From Zopfochytrium polystomum (Eukaryota > Chytridiomycota > Chytridiomycetes > Chytridiales > Chytridiaceae): 60,735 nt of DNA. The DNA lies in NCBI GenBank assembly GCA_025765615.1, contig JAIVFJ010000344.1:1-60735 (forward strand). Direction: 5' to 3'. The translations under genes were made by a program, and so were the position numbers. A model generated the notes under the pieces. It had not been told where the DNA came from and ran no database searches. It saw only the letters and a list, made by a program, of their open reading frames with translations. Positions 1-10,599 of this stretch are shown here, piece by piece (positions within the stretch are counted from its first letter, which is position 1; every line of letters begins with the position of its first letter).

Positions 1-35
1 AATATGAGCTTATTGACAATCACGACTTTGATTTC

Positions 36-1428
36 ATGTACAACGAGACAGCTACAGACAGGAGACACCCAGTGGAACATGTGAGTTGCTGTGAATCCAT
101 GCTGGTTGGTCTGCTCATACAGCTAATTTGCATTGCTCTGTCAGACGCTCCCCCACCAGCCAATCAGCATGAAACAGCTCAGCCAACGACACCAACGCCA
201 ACAGTCGCAGAAACATCCCACAATCCTCTCCCTTCTCCCCCTGCTACAATCGCTGAGCAGCTTGGAACGTTGGTTGCGACTCTTGGTGCCCGCCAGTCCC
301 TCAGAAACGTACTAGTAACTGAATCTGGCATTCCAAAAACGACAAAGGAGAGACATCACACTGGGAAAAAAGATCCATTTAGTATTCCACCAAGATTCGA
401 AGCTAGAATTGCAGCAGGAATCATGGAAGCGCTTGACAGACTACAGCTCAGCCTTGGAACAGTTCCAGTACCATTTCATGGAACAAAGGAGCTGTCAAAA
501 CACTCTTCGTTTTTATCAAAAGCACATGCGAGGTTTGTGAATGGAAACATATTTGGTGATAAATCATCATTCTAACCGAATTTTATTTTCGTCACACACA
601 GGCATTCAGTATTTCTGTGCACTCATTGGTGACTATGAGAGCCTGCTCATGCTGTTGGAGTGTCCACCAACTCCAATTTGTCCATCTATGAAACCGTCAA
701 CTCTTGCTTCATTCAAACGATTCAAACAATTCCCACCAAACACTCCTTTACTTGACGCACACGGGAACTCTGTGCTAGATGTGTTTGGCGATGCAATCAC
801 CCGTCAAGGGGGCTGGAACGATCCAGGGTCTGCCAACGGATTCCTCTCAGTAATGGGTGGCATTCACCGCTCTCGCAATCAGCAAGGACCATACGTGAGC
901 AATTGTCAGCACTGTCTTGAATATGACCGCACAACTCGCGCTGACGCCAGCATTATCAACGAAGCAAATGCCACTCAAAGAGAGGAAAAATGTTCTGCCC
1001 ACAAATACCATCCAATAATCTATCGGATGGGAAACCCACTCAACAGCTACACTGTTCACGACACTTTCCAGAACAGTACAAAAGCGGCAGCAACGTATAC
1101 TCCAAACAGCGACACTGGGCTGACGCCTTGGGAGCTCCTTGATGTTCATCGATGGCTTTTGAGTGGCAACAGCTTGTGGGAACTTATGATATGGGTGATG
1201 ATCTTGATTGGGTCCAAGCTATTTTTGCGAAGCGCTGAACTTCTTGATCTGCAGTTTGATTCAAACCTGGAGCAAAACTGTCTTAATTGGGATCTGACTG
1301 TTATACAGGACAGCTTTTTTGAGGGACTATGCTTTAAGATAAAGGGCAAGAAGGACCAGCAACCTATTCAATTGATTCTTTGGGCTTCCTTGTCAAGACT
1401 CAAAGAAAGTTCCAGAAAGAGCAATTAG
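36..1428 (+). pseudogene. Crypton-like tyrosine recombinase, partial and truncated
   Basis: Two reading frames join across a 46-base GT-AG intron (556-601), giving exons 36-555 and 602-1428; the gene probably starts left of the window. The C-terminal part has the pattern of a tyrosine recombinase core: a GNPLNSYTVHDTF segment, then FLRSAELLDLQF, which fits the first catalytic Arg box (R-x-x-E-L-L-x-L), and a GKKDQQPIQL strand like the conserved Lys beta-hairpin. The second half of the catalytic domain (HxxR and Tyr) is missing because LTR-derived sequence starts near 1386; the last 14 or so residues are read from the LTR. A related fragment lies at 18938-19396. Family-level assignment is by motif reading only; a generic phage-type integrase remnant is the alternative. 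Confidence 0.5.
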
Positions 1429-1564
1429 TAATACAATGATACCAATGATACCAATGACAACAAGACAAGTCAGGAAAGCAAAGAAGGTTCCAGAAGGTTC
1501 CAGAAGGTTCCATGAAGGATTGTTCTAGAAGGTTCCAGAGGTTTCCAGAGGGTGATTCATAACA
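1386..1564 (-). mobile_element. Truncated LTR of the Ty3/gypsy element
   Basis: About 179 bases match the reverse-strand LTR at 21324-21631, with the same run of TTCCAGAAGG-type units, and end at the same terminal CATAACA. The other end (TGTCAGG side) is missing. It abuts the recombinase remnant, so the LTR insertion or a later deletion removed that gene's 3' half. Confidence 0.85.
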
Positions 1565-1571
1565 TAAGGGG

Positions 1572-1622
1572 AACAGAAACCTGATGTCAACAGTTTTCAT
1601 CCTCCTCTGCTCAAGCAGATAA
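1572..1622 (+). repeat. Fragment of a dispersed repeat
   Basis: This stretch matches the right end of the repeat at 21063-21300 (shared TGTCAACAGTTTT and CTCTGCTCAAGCAGATAAT). In both places the repeat lies next to an LTR of the same retroelement family. No coding capacity is visible. Confidence 0.6.
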
Positions 1623-1834
1623 TGAAGGAGAGGTTTTTAACCCTGTGCCAATCACACTTGCGGTGTGTGTGTGTGTGTATGTGGAGTCCAGTCTGTTCGA
1701 CCAAGCCACCCAACGTTGCTGCTTCTTTTTTTTGTTTTTTCTTTTGTTACTGATCATTGTTTTATTTTTTTTTGACCTTGAAGCGAGAAAAAAGGAAAGA
1801 CAAGAAAGAGACAAACTTGAAGAGACAAACACTC

Positions 1835-2716
1835 TTAATTCTTCCTCTTCTTCCCCGCCACGCCGCCGCCGCCCTTCATCATCTTTGGCGCAGCGGCCGC
1901 CGTCTTCTTTGCCGGCGCCTTCTTGCCCGCGCTCTTCGCCGCCTTTGTCGTCGTCCGCGCCGTCGTCTTTGTCTTCGGCTTGTTGTTCTTGGCAATTGCG
2001 CCTTTGCCTTTGCTCTTGCTCTTGCCGCTCCCAACGCCGAGCTTCTTGCCCGCCTGACTCGTCGACTTCTGTTTTGTTGGCGCCCGTGTCTTTGGGCCGC
2101 CGCCGCCGCTCTTGGCGCCCTTCGTCGTCGGGACGCCCCGCGTCGTCGTCGGTCCCCCGCGCGACGTGAAAGGAACACCACGCGCCGTCCCGCCGGACGT
2201 GCCCGATCCTGTACCAGCCGCCGTCGCGGTGCTCGTGGAGGACGATCCGGACGCCCCCGCCGCCCCAGAAGCCGCCAGCCTCGCCGCCCTTCCCGCCGCC
2301 GTCCCGGGCCGGATGAACGCCCTGTAATTCGCCGCCGGAATCGCCGGCTCGAACTTCACGGGTTGCGTCGGCGGCGGGGGCGGGGGTGGGGGCGGTGGCG
2401 GCGGCGGCGGCGCCGGTTGCTGCTCCTGCTGCTGCTTCTGTTGCTGTTGCTCCGTCCCGGACTTCCACGCCCGTAGCGTCGACGTCAGCTTTTTGACTCT
2501 TTGCGACGCCACCCGCTTCAAGGCCGAACCGAACCCGCCACGGCCGCTGCTTGCAGCGACGTCGCCGCCGTCGCCGCCAGCCTCGGCCTCCTCGCCATCG
2601 CCCGCGTCCGCGCGGAGCGGCAGCGGCGCGGCGAGAGCGGGCGGCACGGCGTTTTGGAGCGCCAGAACCGTCAGGAGGGTGAGGAGGAGGAGGAGGACGC
2701 GGAGACGGGGAGGCAT
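1835..2716 (-). CDS. Secreted low-complexity protein with basic tail
   Basis: A 293-residue single-exon frame. The first 30 residues are a clear signal peptide (RLRVLLLLLTLLTVLAL core, cleavage likely near the ALA-AP at 28-31). Then follow a Gly/Ala segment, a short amphipathic KRVASQRVKKL stretch, a Gln run, a 14-residue proline run and a long Lys/Gly/Thr/Ala tail that resembles histone H1 and ends in KKRKN. The motif RPGTAAGRAARLA resembles RPGNPVGRLLA in the gene at 6134-7465, and both have TRGVP/SRGVP motifs, so the two may be paralogs. A secreted or wall-associated role is an inference; the function is unknown. Long frames on the other strand reflect the high GC content. Confidence 0.55.
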   Translation of the reverse strand: MPPRLRVLLLLLTLLTVLALQNAVPPALAAPLPLRADAGDGEEAEAGGDGGDVAASSGRGGFGSALKRVASQRVKKLTSTLRAWKSGTEQQQQKQQQEQQPAPPPPPPPPPPPPPPTQPVKFEPAIPAANYRAFIRPGTAAGRAARLAASGAAGASGSSSTSTATAAGTGSGTSGGTARGVPFTSRGGPTTTRGVPTTKGAKSGGGGPKTRAPTKQKSTSQAGKKLGVGSGKSKSKGKGAIAKNNKPKTKTTARTTTKAAKSAGKKAPAKKTAAAAPKMMKGGGGVAGKKRKN

Positions 2717-2719
2717 CGC

Positions 2720-4870
2720 GGGCGGCTTTAAGACAGGCGGCGCGCGCGTGTGCGGTGTTTGTGTGAGGAGGCTGAGAGTGGGTGTCTATGGAAAGGATGG
2801 TCCTCTGGATGAATAGTGAAGAGGGCGTCGGTTAGCAACAAGGTAAACGCTGCCGTGGGCTGGAGGGGAGGGTGGGGGGTGGTGAGAGCGTGGTTGTGAG
2901 GGAAGGTAGCCGGCGGGATGGGACGGGGTGCAAACAAACCGTGTGCGTGGGTGTGTGTGTGAGTGCCGTGGGGGGGCTGGGCTGTGGGTGTCTTTGTCTG
3001 TGGGTGGAGGTGAAGGAAGGAACAGAAGAAGAAAGGATGGGAGAGAGAGAGAGAGAAAGAGAGGGGACTCGCTCGTGAGTTGTTTTGCTCCTTCAGAGTA
3101 GTTTTTATACAAGGCGAGAGAGTTTGTCTCCCTCTCTTTCTTTTCTTGCTCTCTTTCTTTCTCTCCCTGTATTTCTATTTTGTGTGGTTTCAACGTGGAA
3201 TTTTTTTTTTTAAATTTTGTTCACCCACGACGAGATTTTTGGGGTTGTTTTGGCCTTAAATGCCTCGTGATTATCTTTGCGCACCTGCCTATTTTGGACG
3301 TGTTTCGTGGCCATTTGTTGGAATTTGAAGAAAAGAACGAGAAACAGACACGCGGCGGCGGCTCACGGCCGTGCGGAACAAAGAAAAGAGCAGGGAGACA
3401 AGAGAGAGAGAGAAGAAAAAAAAAAACAACGCACGAAGCGAGTAACGTCACGACGCAGACACGCTCCAAGCGAGTAAAATAAAAAACACGGGCGTATACC
3501 ACAGACGCACGAGGGGTTGAGAGAAAGCATTCAATATGTTCTCCCAAAGAGGGGAGGCGAAAATGGACTGACGATGGGAGAGAACGAAAAAAGGGTCTGT
3601 GTGTATGCGTGCGCATCTCGCTTGCCCCAAAAGCGAGCCGAGCGGTGTGGGGGTTGCCAGGGGGCGGGCAAGGGGAATGCGCGCGCGCAAGTCCCTCGAA
3701 AAAAGGAATGAGCGCGGCAGTTGCACCGGGCTAGTTTTTTGTGGCAGCAAGGTTGGTTTTGGCCCAGAGAACTTCTTTTGTTTCTTTTTTTTTTTCCCTT
3801 TCTTCTCGTTGGTTTTGGAGTCCGCATTGGGACAAGAACTGGCTGGAAGGGAAAAAGGTTGTTGTACACTTGACGAAAACAAAAAAAAAAAAACAAAAAA
3901 AAAACGAAAAGCGGCGAACCTGCGAGGGGGAGACAAACGGAAAAGACAAACAAACAAGAAGACAAACGGTCGCATTGCGGACGCTTCCCGGTCCCCTTCC
4001 AGGCCCCTCACCGTCGTCGTCCTCGTCGCCGTCGCCGGCTTCGCGCCTTTCGTCCTGGCAGCCCTGGACACGACGGCCGCGGTGCCGCCGGTGCGCGCGT
4101 TTCGCGCCTTTGGCGTCGCCGGCGACTTGGTGCTGCGGCCCGCCGCCTTTTGCCTCAGGGACGCCGCAGTCGCGCGTGTCTTTTCTCGGGGCGCGGCCAC
4201 CAGGCCGCCAACTGCCCCCGCCTCTGCTGCTGCCGCTGCCGCCCCTCGGACGAGAAGCGACCTTTGACGGTGGGGTGGTGGTGCTCCTCCCCGTCGCAGA
4301 AACACCCCTCCCCCCCGTCGCCGCCCACTGCGCCGAGGGAGAGAGAGACAGAGAGAGAGTGTGTGTGTGTGAAGTTGAGAGAGAGAGAGAATGGCAGCCA
4401 GAGAGACAGACGGAGGGAGAGGGTGTGTGCGAGTGTCTCTGTCCAAGCGGTGTTGGTCGCAGAACGAACTCCCTCTCTCTGTCTGTCTCTCCCTCTCTCT
4501 CTCTCGCTCTCTGGCTCTCCATCTCTCATCGATCCATTTCTCCTCATTCCGCGCAGCCATGGGAGGGCTTTCGTCCCTTTTTGGACTGAGTTTCCCTTCC
4601 TCAAAATGAGAGACTTCGAGCAAAATCAGAAGAAAAAATGGGAAAAAAAAAACGAGAGGACTTTTACGTTCAATTAAATGTGTTCCTGACTGAGCCACGG
4701 CAGACGGAAACAACAAGTGCAGCGAAGGACACGCGAAATGCTCCCACTTTCCTCGATCAATCACTCAGGAGGTCGGGTCTGTCTCTGTCTGGCCCGTCCG
4801 CTTAAAAAGGAGGCTTCTCTCAAACTCAGCAAACAGAACAAAAAAAAACCAAAAAAAAGAAGAGAAGAAA
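2720..4870. other. Intergenic low-complexity stretch, possible decayed gene
   Basis: No gene can be supported here. The stretch has GA and CT microsatellites (3033-3063, 4322-4393, 4473-4512), A runs and T runs. Around 3966-4270 the minus strand encodes an Ala/Lys/Arg/Thr-rich segment (TKSPATPKARNARTGG, for example) resembling the basic tails of the neighbouring secreted proteins, but without a start or signal peptide. It could be one exon or a relic of that family. The plus strand of the same segment gives a hydrophobic stretch, also without a convincing gene model. Confidence 0.35.
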
Positions 4871-4878
4871 AACCAATA

Positions 4879-5490
4879 ATGGAGGCGACACCACACAACC
4901 GCCGGGCCAGCCCCGGTTCCTCCTCCTCCTCCTCGTCCTCGAAGATCCAATGCCGTGGCGGCGGCCGCCGTACCGGCAGCTCTCTCACCTCCTCCTCATT
5001 CCCCCCAATCCTCTTCCTCGCCCTCACCCTCGCCCTCCTCGCCCTTGTCCTGGCCGCAACGACCATAACCCCGGCGGCAGCCGAGATGGTGGTAGTAAGA
5101 AAGGTACCAAAGCGACACCGTTCGTTCCCATCGTCGTCGTCCACCTCCTCAACGCCGCTCAAACTGCAGCCGGGCCGTCCGCTCCAAGAGCAAGTGCGCC
5201 ACCTCCGCGAGGAGGAGGAGCGGTCTCGGCAGCGGCGCGAGAAGGAAAAGGCGCTGGAGCGGCAGCGGCAGGAGCGTGAGCGACGGCGGCAGGAGCTGGA
5301 GAAGCAGCGGCGACAGGTGAAGGAGAAGGAGGAGCAGGAGCGCCGGCAGCAGCAGATGCAGCAGCTGCAGCAGCAGCTCAGAAGGAAGACGACACCGACG
5401 CCGCAAGTGCTAAAGTCGCTTATTGGCGGGCGGGGATTGTTTAGGAGCGGGAGGAGGGCGCGCGCGGCGGCGGCGAGGCGTGGGGAGTGA
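4879..5490 (+). CDS. Single-pass membrane protein with charged coiled coil
   Basis: The frame is open from 4717, but the ATG at 4879 (context CCAATAATGG) is the likeliest start because it gives a compact topology: a Ser-rich N-terminus of about 45 residues, one strong transmembrane or signal-anchor helix (LFLALTLALLALVLAA), then about 130 residues of Arg/Glu/Gln-rich heptads predicted to be one long coiled coil, and a basic tail. The product is about 203 residues. There is no recognisable enzymatic motif. Long ERE/EKQR coiled coils alone do not define a family, so function is unknown. A TTAAAAAGG element about 80 bases upstream of the ATG might serve as a TATA-like signal. Confidence 0.5.
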   Translation: MEATPHNRRASPGSSSSSSSSKIQCRGGGRRTGSSLTSSSFPPILFLALTLALLALVLAATTITPAAAEMVVVRKVPKRHRSFPSSSSTSSTPLKLQPGRPLQEQVRHLREEEERSRQRREKEKALERQRQERERRRQELEKQRRQVKEKEEQERRQQQMQQLQQQLRRKTTPTPQVLKSLIGGRGLFRSGRRARAAAARRGE

Positions 5491-5493
5491 GTG

Positions 5494-5999
5494 GCGGAGT
5501 TGGGTTGAGAGTGTGTGTGCGTGTCTGTATGCGCGATGGTGGAAAGGGACAGAGACAGGGAGTGTGATTGCGCGCCACTGCGTGTCTGATTGTCAAATCC
5601 TTTCTCCTTTTTTCTTATCTTTTTCTTTTCTTTCTTTACTTTCTCTTTTTTTTTTCCTTTTTTTTTTGCTCATTCAATAGTTTTTTCCGACATGTTTCTA
5701 TCTTCTCGCGTTCGTGGAAGGATCAAGGAGAAAGACAAAGCGCGGTCACTCCATGACTCTCTCTCCCCGTGGGCGGGCATTCTGTAAAGAAACAAAGCAG
5801 AGAAATGTACCACAAGTATTTAATGACTTGAGGAGCAGACTGCGCACTGACGGAAAGAACGAGAAGGAACAAGAAGAGAAAAGGCCAACAAAGAAGAAGA
5901 AAAGAAGAAGAAGAAGAAACAATCAGATCCAAGCAACTTACCAAACTATCAACTCTTCAAAAGGGCCTTCACGTTGCGCTAGGAAAGAAGAAAAAGGAG

Positions 6000-6055
<56 letters not shown>

Positions 6056-6133
6056 ATCCCCGAGTACGAGATGTGGGAAGTGAAGGCAATCACAGCGGTT
6101 CAAGGGGGTAAGGGTGAACATCTAGACACCTCA
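5494..6133. repeat. Intergenic with T-rich tracts and a GA microsatellite
   Basis: No gene is visible. Around 5600-5690 is a pyrimidine-rich tract, likely the 3' region of the upstream gene. A perfect AG dinucleotide run of about 50 bases occupies 6004-6054. Confidence 0.7.
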
Positions 6134-7465
6134 CTATTTGGTCCGCGCGGCCCTCCTTGCTCCCCCTCCACCACCCGCCTTCCGAACCGCAACCCCCGTC
6201 CTCCCAACCTTCCTCCGCGCCGCCATCGCGCCTCCGGCCTTTGACTTTACCTTGCCCACGCTTCCTCCTCCTGCTCCTGCTCCTCCTCTTTTCCGCGTAG
6301 TCTTCCGGCCGCCGGCGCCGCCCACGTTCCTCTTGCCAACGCCGATCTTCCCCTTGTTCGCCTTCGCCTTCTTCCCACTGCCGCCGCCGCCCACCGCCCG
6401 CATCTTCGCCGCCATCGCCGTCCGCGCTTTCCCTCCGCCGGCCGCTTTGCGCTTCTTGCTTCCCGCGTGCGCTTTGCGCGTCGTCTTGCTTAGAGCACCC
6501 CTTGCGCCGCCGCCGACGCCACCACGCGCGCTGGAACGCGGAACACCGCCGCGCGGGACGCCGCGCGATGTCGACGGCTGCGTCGTCGACGACGACGAGG
6601 ACGATGAGGAGGAGGACGACGCGCCGCTCGAAGGGCCGCCCGCCGCTCCCCCGCTGCTGCTCCCGCCGCCGCCGCTGCCACCACCACCACCACCACCACC
6701 ACCATGACCACCACCACCGCCTCCCGAGGGCGGCGGCGGCGGCGGTGGTGGCGGCGGCGGCGCGCCGCCGCCGGCATTCCCCCCCTGCCCGTCCGCCGCC
6801 AGCATCCTCCCGACCGGGTTCCCAGGTCTCGGCAGCAACCCCAAATGCCCAGGGGGCAGCGGCATCGGCGGCGGCGCAGCCGCCACGGGCGCCGCCGCCG
6901 CCGGCTGCTGCACCGGCCTCGCCAGCGCCGTCGCGCCCGCCTCCCCGGCCAGCAACCTCCCGACCGGGTTCCCGGGCCTCTCCGGCGCCGGCGGCCTCGG
7001 CAGCGCCAGCGGCGGCACGGGCGCGGCGACCCCCGGCTGCGGGTTCGCCGGGCGCGGCGGCGGCTGGCGCTCCGTGATCGACGTGTGGATGTCCCAGCGG
7101 CCCGGCGGCGCCGCGCCGAACCCGAGCCCGCCGTTGTCGTTGAGGCCCGTTGTGCCGAGGAGCGTGGTGGGGCTGGAGGCGCTGGAGGAGTCGTCGTCGG
7201 CGGCGTCGTCGGCGCGGGAGGGGGTGTAGGAGGAAACGGAGGGGGCGTGTTTTGGGTGCGGGTGAGGGCGGGGGTGGGGGTGGGGTCGCGCGACGACGGC
7301 GACTGTGGGCGGGGAGGGTAAGGGGGTGGGATGGAGGACGAGGAAGACGGTGGCGAGGAGGATGAGGAGCGTGGCGGTCGTGGGCGAGAAGGAGCGGGGG
7401 CGGCGGCGGCGGCGGCGACGCCGCGGTTCGCGGGAGCTGGTGGGGGTGGCCTGCTGGCGAGGCAT
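6134..7465 (-). CDS. Membrane-anchored low-complexity protein with basic tail
   Basis: A 443-residue single-exon frame. An Arg-rich N-terminus (RRRRRRRRPRSF) precedes one hydrophobic segment (about residues 29-46, TATLLILLATVFLVL), fitting a signal anchor. A His/Pro-rich stretch follows. The element RPGNPVGR(L/M)LA occurs twice, about 50 residues apart. Then come proline, glycine and serine runs and a 150-residue Lys/Arg/Gly/Ala tail like histone H1. Domain order parallels the gene at 1835-2716. A run of about 23 G (7468-7490) lies just upstream of the start on the complementary strand. No catalytic motif is seen; the function is unknown. Confidence 0.5.
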   Translation of the reverse strand: MPRQQATPTSSREPRRRRRRRRPRSFSPTTATLLILLATVFLVLHPTPLPSPPTVAVVARPHPHPRPHPHPKHAPSVSSYTPSRADDAADDDSSSASSPTTLLGTTGLNDNGGLGFGAAPPGRWDIHTSITERQPPPRPANPQPGVAAPVPPLALPRPPAPERPGNPVGRLLAGEAGATALARPVQQPAAAAPVAAAPPPMPLPPGHLGLLPRPGNPVGRMLAADGQGGNAGGGAPPPPPPPPPPPSGGGGGGHGGGGGGGGGSGGGGSSSGGAAGGPSSGASSSSSSSSSSSTTQPSTSRGVPRGGVPRSSARGGVGGGARGALSKTTRKAHAGSKKRKAAGGGKARTAMAAKMRAVGGGGSGKKAKANKGKIGVGKRNVGGAGGRKTTRKRGGAGAGGGSVGKVKSKAGGAMAARRKVGRTGVAVRKAGGGGGARRAARTK

Positions 7466-7490
7466 GGCGGGGGGGGGGGGGGGGGGGGGT

Positions 7491-8880
7491 TAGGCGACGA
7501 CGCGAGGCGGTTGGGCGAGTGGCGGGTGCGTGTTTCAAGGTCCTAGGTGGTGGGGGTTGGGGGGGTAGGAAGGCGGCGCTGTGGGGGGTAGAGTAGGTAG
7601 GGGTGAGGTGCGAATGAATGGAGGCTGCAGCGGTGCGAAGAGTGAGGAGCGGGTCGACGCGCGCAACGGGGTGCAAAAGGGAGAGGGGAACGAGAGAATT
7701 AGCGAGAGAAAGAGGGGGAGTTGGAAGGGACAGAGAGAGAGACGGAGAGAGGGACTGGAGGGAACTTTATATTGTCTTTTTCTTTGTCTCTCGCACCCCG
7801 TGTATGTTTGGTTGAAAAAGACAAAACGGCAATGTTGAAGACAAATAAAGCCAAAAAAAAAGAAAAAGGAAAGAAAGAAAAAAAAAAAAAAGGAAAGGAG
7901 AATCGGTGTGGCGGAACAAAAGGAGCAGGCAAGTGGGCAAAAAGGTGCAAGCGAGAGAGCAAATGAGATCGGTGGATGGTGTGTCTGCTGCTTCGATGAT
8001 CCATCCACACAGGCAGACAGACAAACAGACAGACAGACAAACGCAGAGCCACAACAACAGCTTTTTTTGTGTGAAGAAAACCTGGCAACAAACAACAGCA
8101 TCAAACAACAACGACAAACAACGGCAGCCGCAGATCGACCGGATTGAAATACAGTAACGCGTGTCTCGCTGCCAAACCAAACAAAACAAGTGTTTGGGCG
8201 CGTCGTCGGAATCTTCAGGAAAACTCTGTCCGGGTCGTGCCGCAAGCAAACACACAACCTGCCAGCCACTCCATTTTGAAACAAACCCTGGCGGTGTCTG
8301 AGCTTTTCTGCCACGTTTCCAAGTGCGAGTGCATTTGATGATCCGGTACTGTGATCTTCAGAAAAATGGTGAGGGGAAAACGAAACAAAAGATAACTCCC
8401 TGCTTCCCAATGTCCCACTGCACCACCATCCCATGGGCCACACAGCTTCTTTAACCCTTTTCCGGTGCGCAGGTGGTGGCACACCCATCACATTTGATAT
8501 CTTTCCCCCTCCCCCATTTCCGCCACATTGCCAGTGTCCCAAAAACATAAGCATAACCCCAGAATTCGTCGTTGCACGTTTCCTCTTCATAATGAGAGAT
8601 AGATCCTTCCAAATAGGTAAACTTTTCGACTTGTAGGACGAAAGCACAGGGCACTTGACATGAAAGATGTATTGATATTGACATATATCTTTTCCGAATC
8701 ATACCAAAATGTGATCCAAGAATACCAGATTTTGGCCCAAATATGCGCTTAAATATACTCTTTCAGAAACAAAAAGCCTTGCACTGATTTTGTGATTGAA
8801 ATTCAAAGCGTTCAATTTTTAAAATTGACTCATTTTTGATTTGCCAAAAGTAGGGAATGATACGAACACTGTTGCTCTAA
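7491..8880. other. Intergenic, no gene seen
   Basis: This holds promoter-like sequence for the upstream minus-strand gene, GA-rich runs, an A/G-rich tract (7850-7900) and AGAC repeats (8015-8040). Open frames on both strands are low-complexity and lack domain motifs. Confidence 0.6.
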
Positions 8881-9101
8881 TGGTAAGTGAAAACTGTTGA
8901 CACTGGGTTTCTGTTCCACTAAATACTCAGAGTATTTGTCATCAGCACAAGCCATTGCCGGGGTCTCCATTGGCAGTGGCTCGCTCTCCCATGGGCATTG
9001 TGAGAATGATAACTGACAGTCACAATAGGTTCAGGTCCATCTTGTGCATCTTGCTGCTAACCAGTCAGTTCCACCTAACACATATGACATATGTGTGTTC
9101 A
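8881..9101 (-). repeat. Dispersed repeat, inverted relative to 21063-21300
   Basis: About 200 bases (8881-9085) match the reverse complement of 21063-21300 at roughly 85 percent by eye, including TGACAGTCACAATAGGTTCA and GGCTCGCTCTCCCATGGGCA. It ends at a short palindrome (ACACATATGACATATGTGT, 9079-9097). With no open frame, it is probably a non-autonomous element or a relic of one. Confidence 0.6.
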
Positions 9102-10345
9102 TCATTTCTACCTGATTGTGTCTTTCAATAATATGCAGAGAACTGTTCTGTTACAATTAATGCAGATGCAATATACAAAGAACTGTGAATCAGTGAGCAA
9201 TTAAGCTGAGCGGGCACTTTACCTGTACCTAATACAAGTAGAGAAGTTGCTTACAATTGGAGGCTAAGAGGTGGGCTGTGGTTTCAAGTGGGCTTGGCCT
9301 GCAACAATCTGGCCCCACATAATGTTGTGCCTGTACCAATCCCAACCCAAACTTTGTGTACTACACACTTGTGGGGAGGGCACTCAGACTTGGCTTGGCC
9401 TTCACTCTTCACACACTGGCCCAAGGGAAATGTTGTTCTTTATGAGATTCTCAAGTATCTCACATAAGGTGTAGGTCATGGTTTAGGTTCTTCAGCTCTT
9501 AATTTACCATGATTCGGTACAACACATTGTTTTTACATGGAAGTATGACCATATCAGAAGGAGGAATTGAGTCCAGTTGTTTCTCCGATTTTTTAATCCA
9601 CTTTGTAGACTGAATTTTAGTCTTGCGACGAAGATTGCCACTTTTTAGCGCAATTGAATCAATATCTTTGTGATCATGAAGGAGCTATTTGGCTCCTTGG
9701 TCACAAATGGGTCTACGTAGCCTGTGAGCCCCCTCTAGTTCTCAGGTTTATATACTCTTGTAGATGCTTCTTATCTCTTATCTTTTCTCCTTTGTGAGTG
9801 TTGCCTTGTCATTATTTTTTCATACTTCCTTCCTTTCATTTTCTTCAAACATTTTCTTCCTTTCTTCCTTCTTTCCTTTTTCTTTGTCTCATAATGCCAC
9901 TCTCCATATAAACAGCTGACCTTGGAGAAGCAGCCTCATCAATCCCAACTATCTTTACAACCCAACCGTCAATAAATGCTATTTCTAAGAAATTAGATTT
10001 GTTTTCTACTGAAACCCCACTTCCCCCCTTCCCCCTTCTCCCCTTTCCTATGAACCTCGTGTAAATACAAGCCCCAGCCGCCCTTCATCAGGTTGGACTC
10101 CTTGCGACTGCGCAGGGCTGGCTGGTACTGCACCAGAGAACATCGACCATGCTCACGCGAGGACGCTGATAATAAATACGCTACGCATGAAGATGGCAGT
10201 GATTCTAGCTTTGCTTTCCTAGGCTTCACCTGCGAGGACAATCTGATTAGAATCACACTCAATGGGTTCAGAGAAATGTTGGGCTAGGGCAGCTCACAGG
10301 AGCTCCAGGTCAGCTGACTGTTGTCTGAATCAATGTTGAACCAGG
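9102..10345. other. Intergenic, no gene seen
   Basis: AT-balanced sequence without long frames. A pyrimidine-rich block lies at 9780-9890. Nothing here supports a coding or RNA gene. Confidence 0.6.
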
Positions 10346-10346
10346 A

Positions 10347-10593
10347 CTGGTTGATTGAAATACCCCTGATGATTTCAAATCATCTTTCCTCTGTGGGAAG
10401 ACTGGTCACCGCACACACAGACCTCTGGACAGACCTTGGTTGATTTGAAATGCTCCTGAAGATTTCAAATCATTTTCCCTCTCTGTGGGGAGACCAGTTG
10501 CTTGCACACAGGGCTCCACACAGAGCCTGGTTGATTTGAAATGCTCTGAATATTTCAAATCACTGTCCCTCTGTGGGAAGGGGTTTACAACAC
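10347..10593. repeat. Three tandem units of about 90 bases
   Basis: Units begin near 10347, 10437 and 10528, each with CTGGTTGATT(T)GAAAT, a TTTCAAATCA segment and TCTGTGGGAAG. The third unit is shorter. The units contain the complementary pair GATTTGAAAT / ATTTCAAATC, so each can fold back on itself. Confidence 0.7.
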
Positions 10594-10599
10594 CTCCCC

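Noticed and set aside
3448..4764. 438-residue minus-strand frame
   Set aside because: It runs through GA, CT and T tracts. Only the short Ala/Lys/Arg-rich part resembles real protein, so I listed that as a possible relic instead.
6090..7676. 528-residue minus-strand frame overlapping 6134-7465
   Set aside because: Shadow frame of a GC-rich gene, without a signal peptide or the repeated RPGNPVGR element.
7535..8647. 370-residue minus-strand frame
   Set aside because: No domain, many Cys/Ser/Leu runs from simple sequence, and it overlaps the upstream region of the neighbouring gene.
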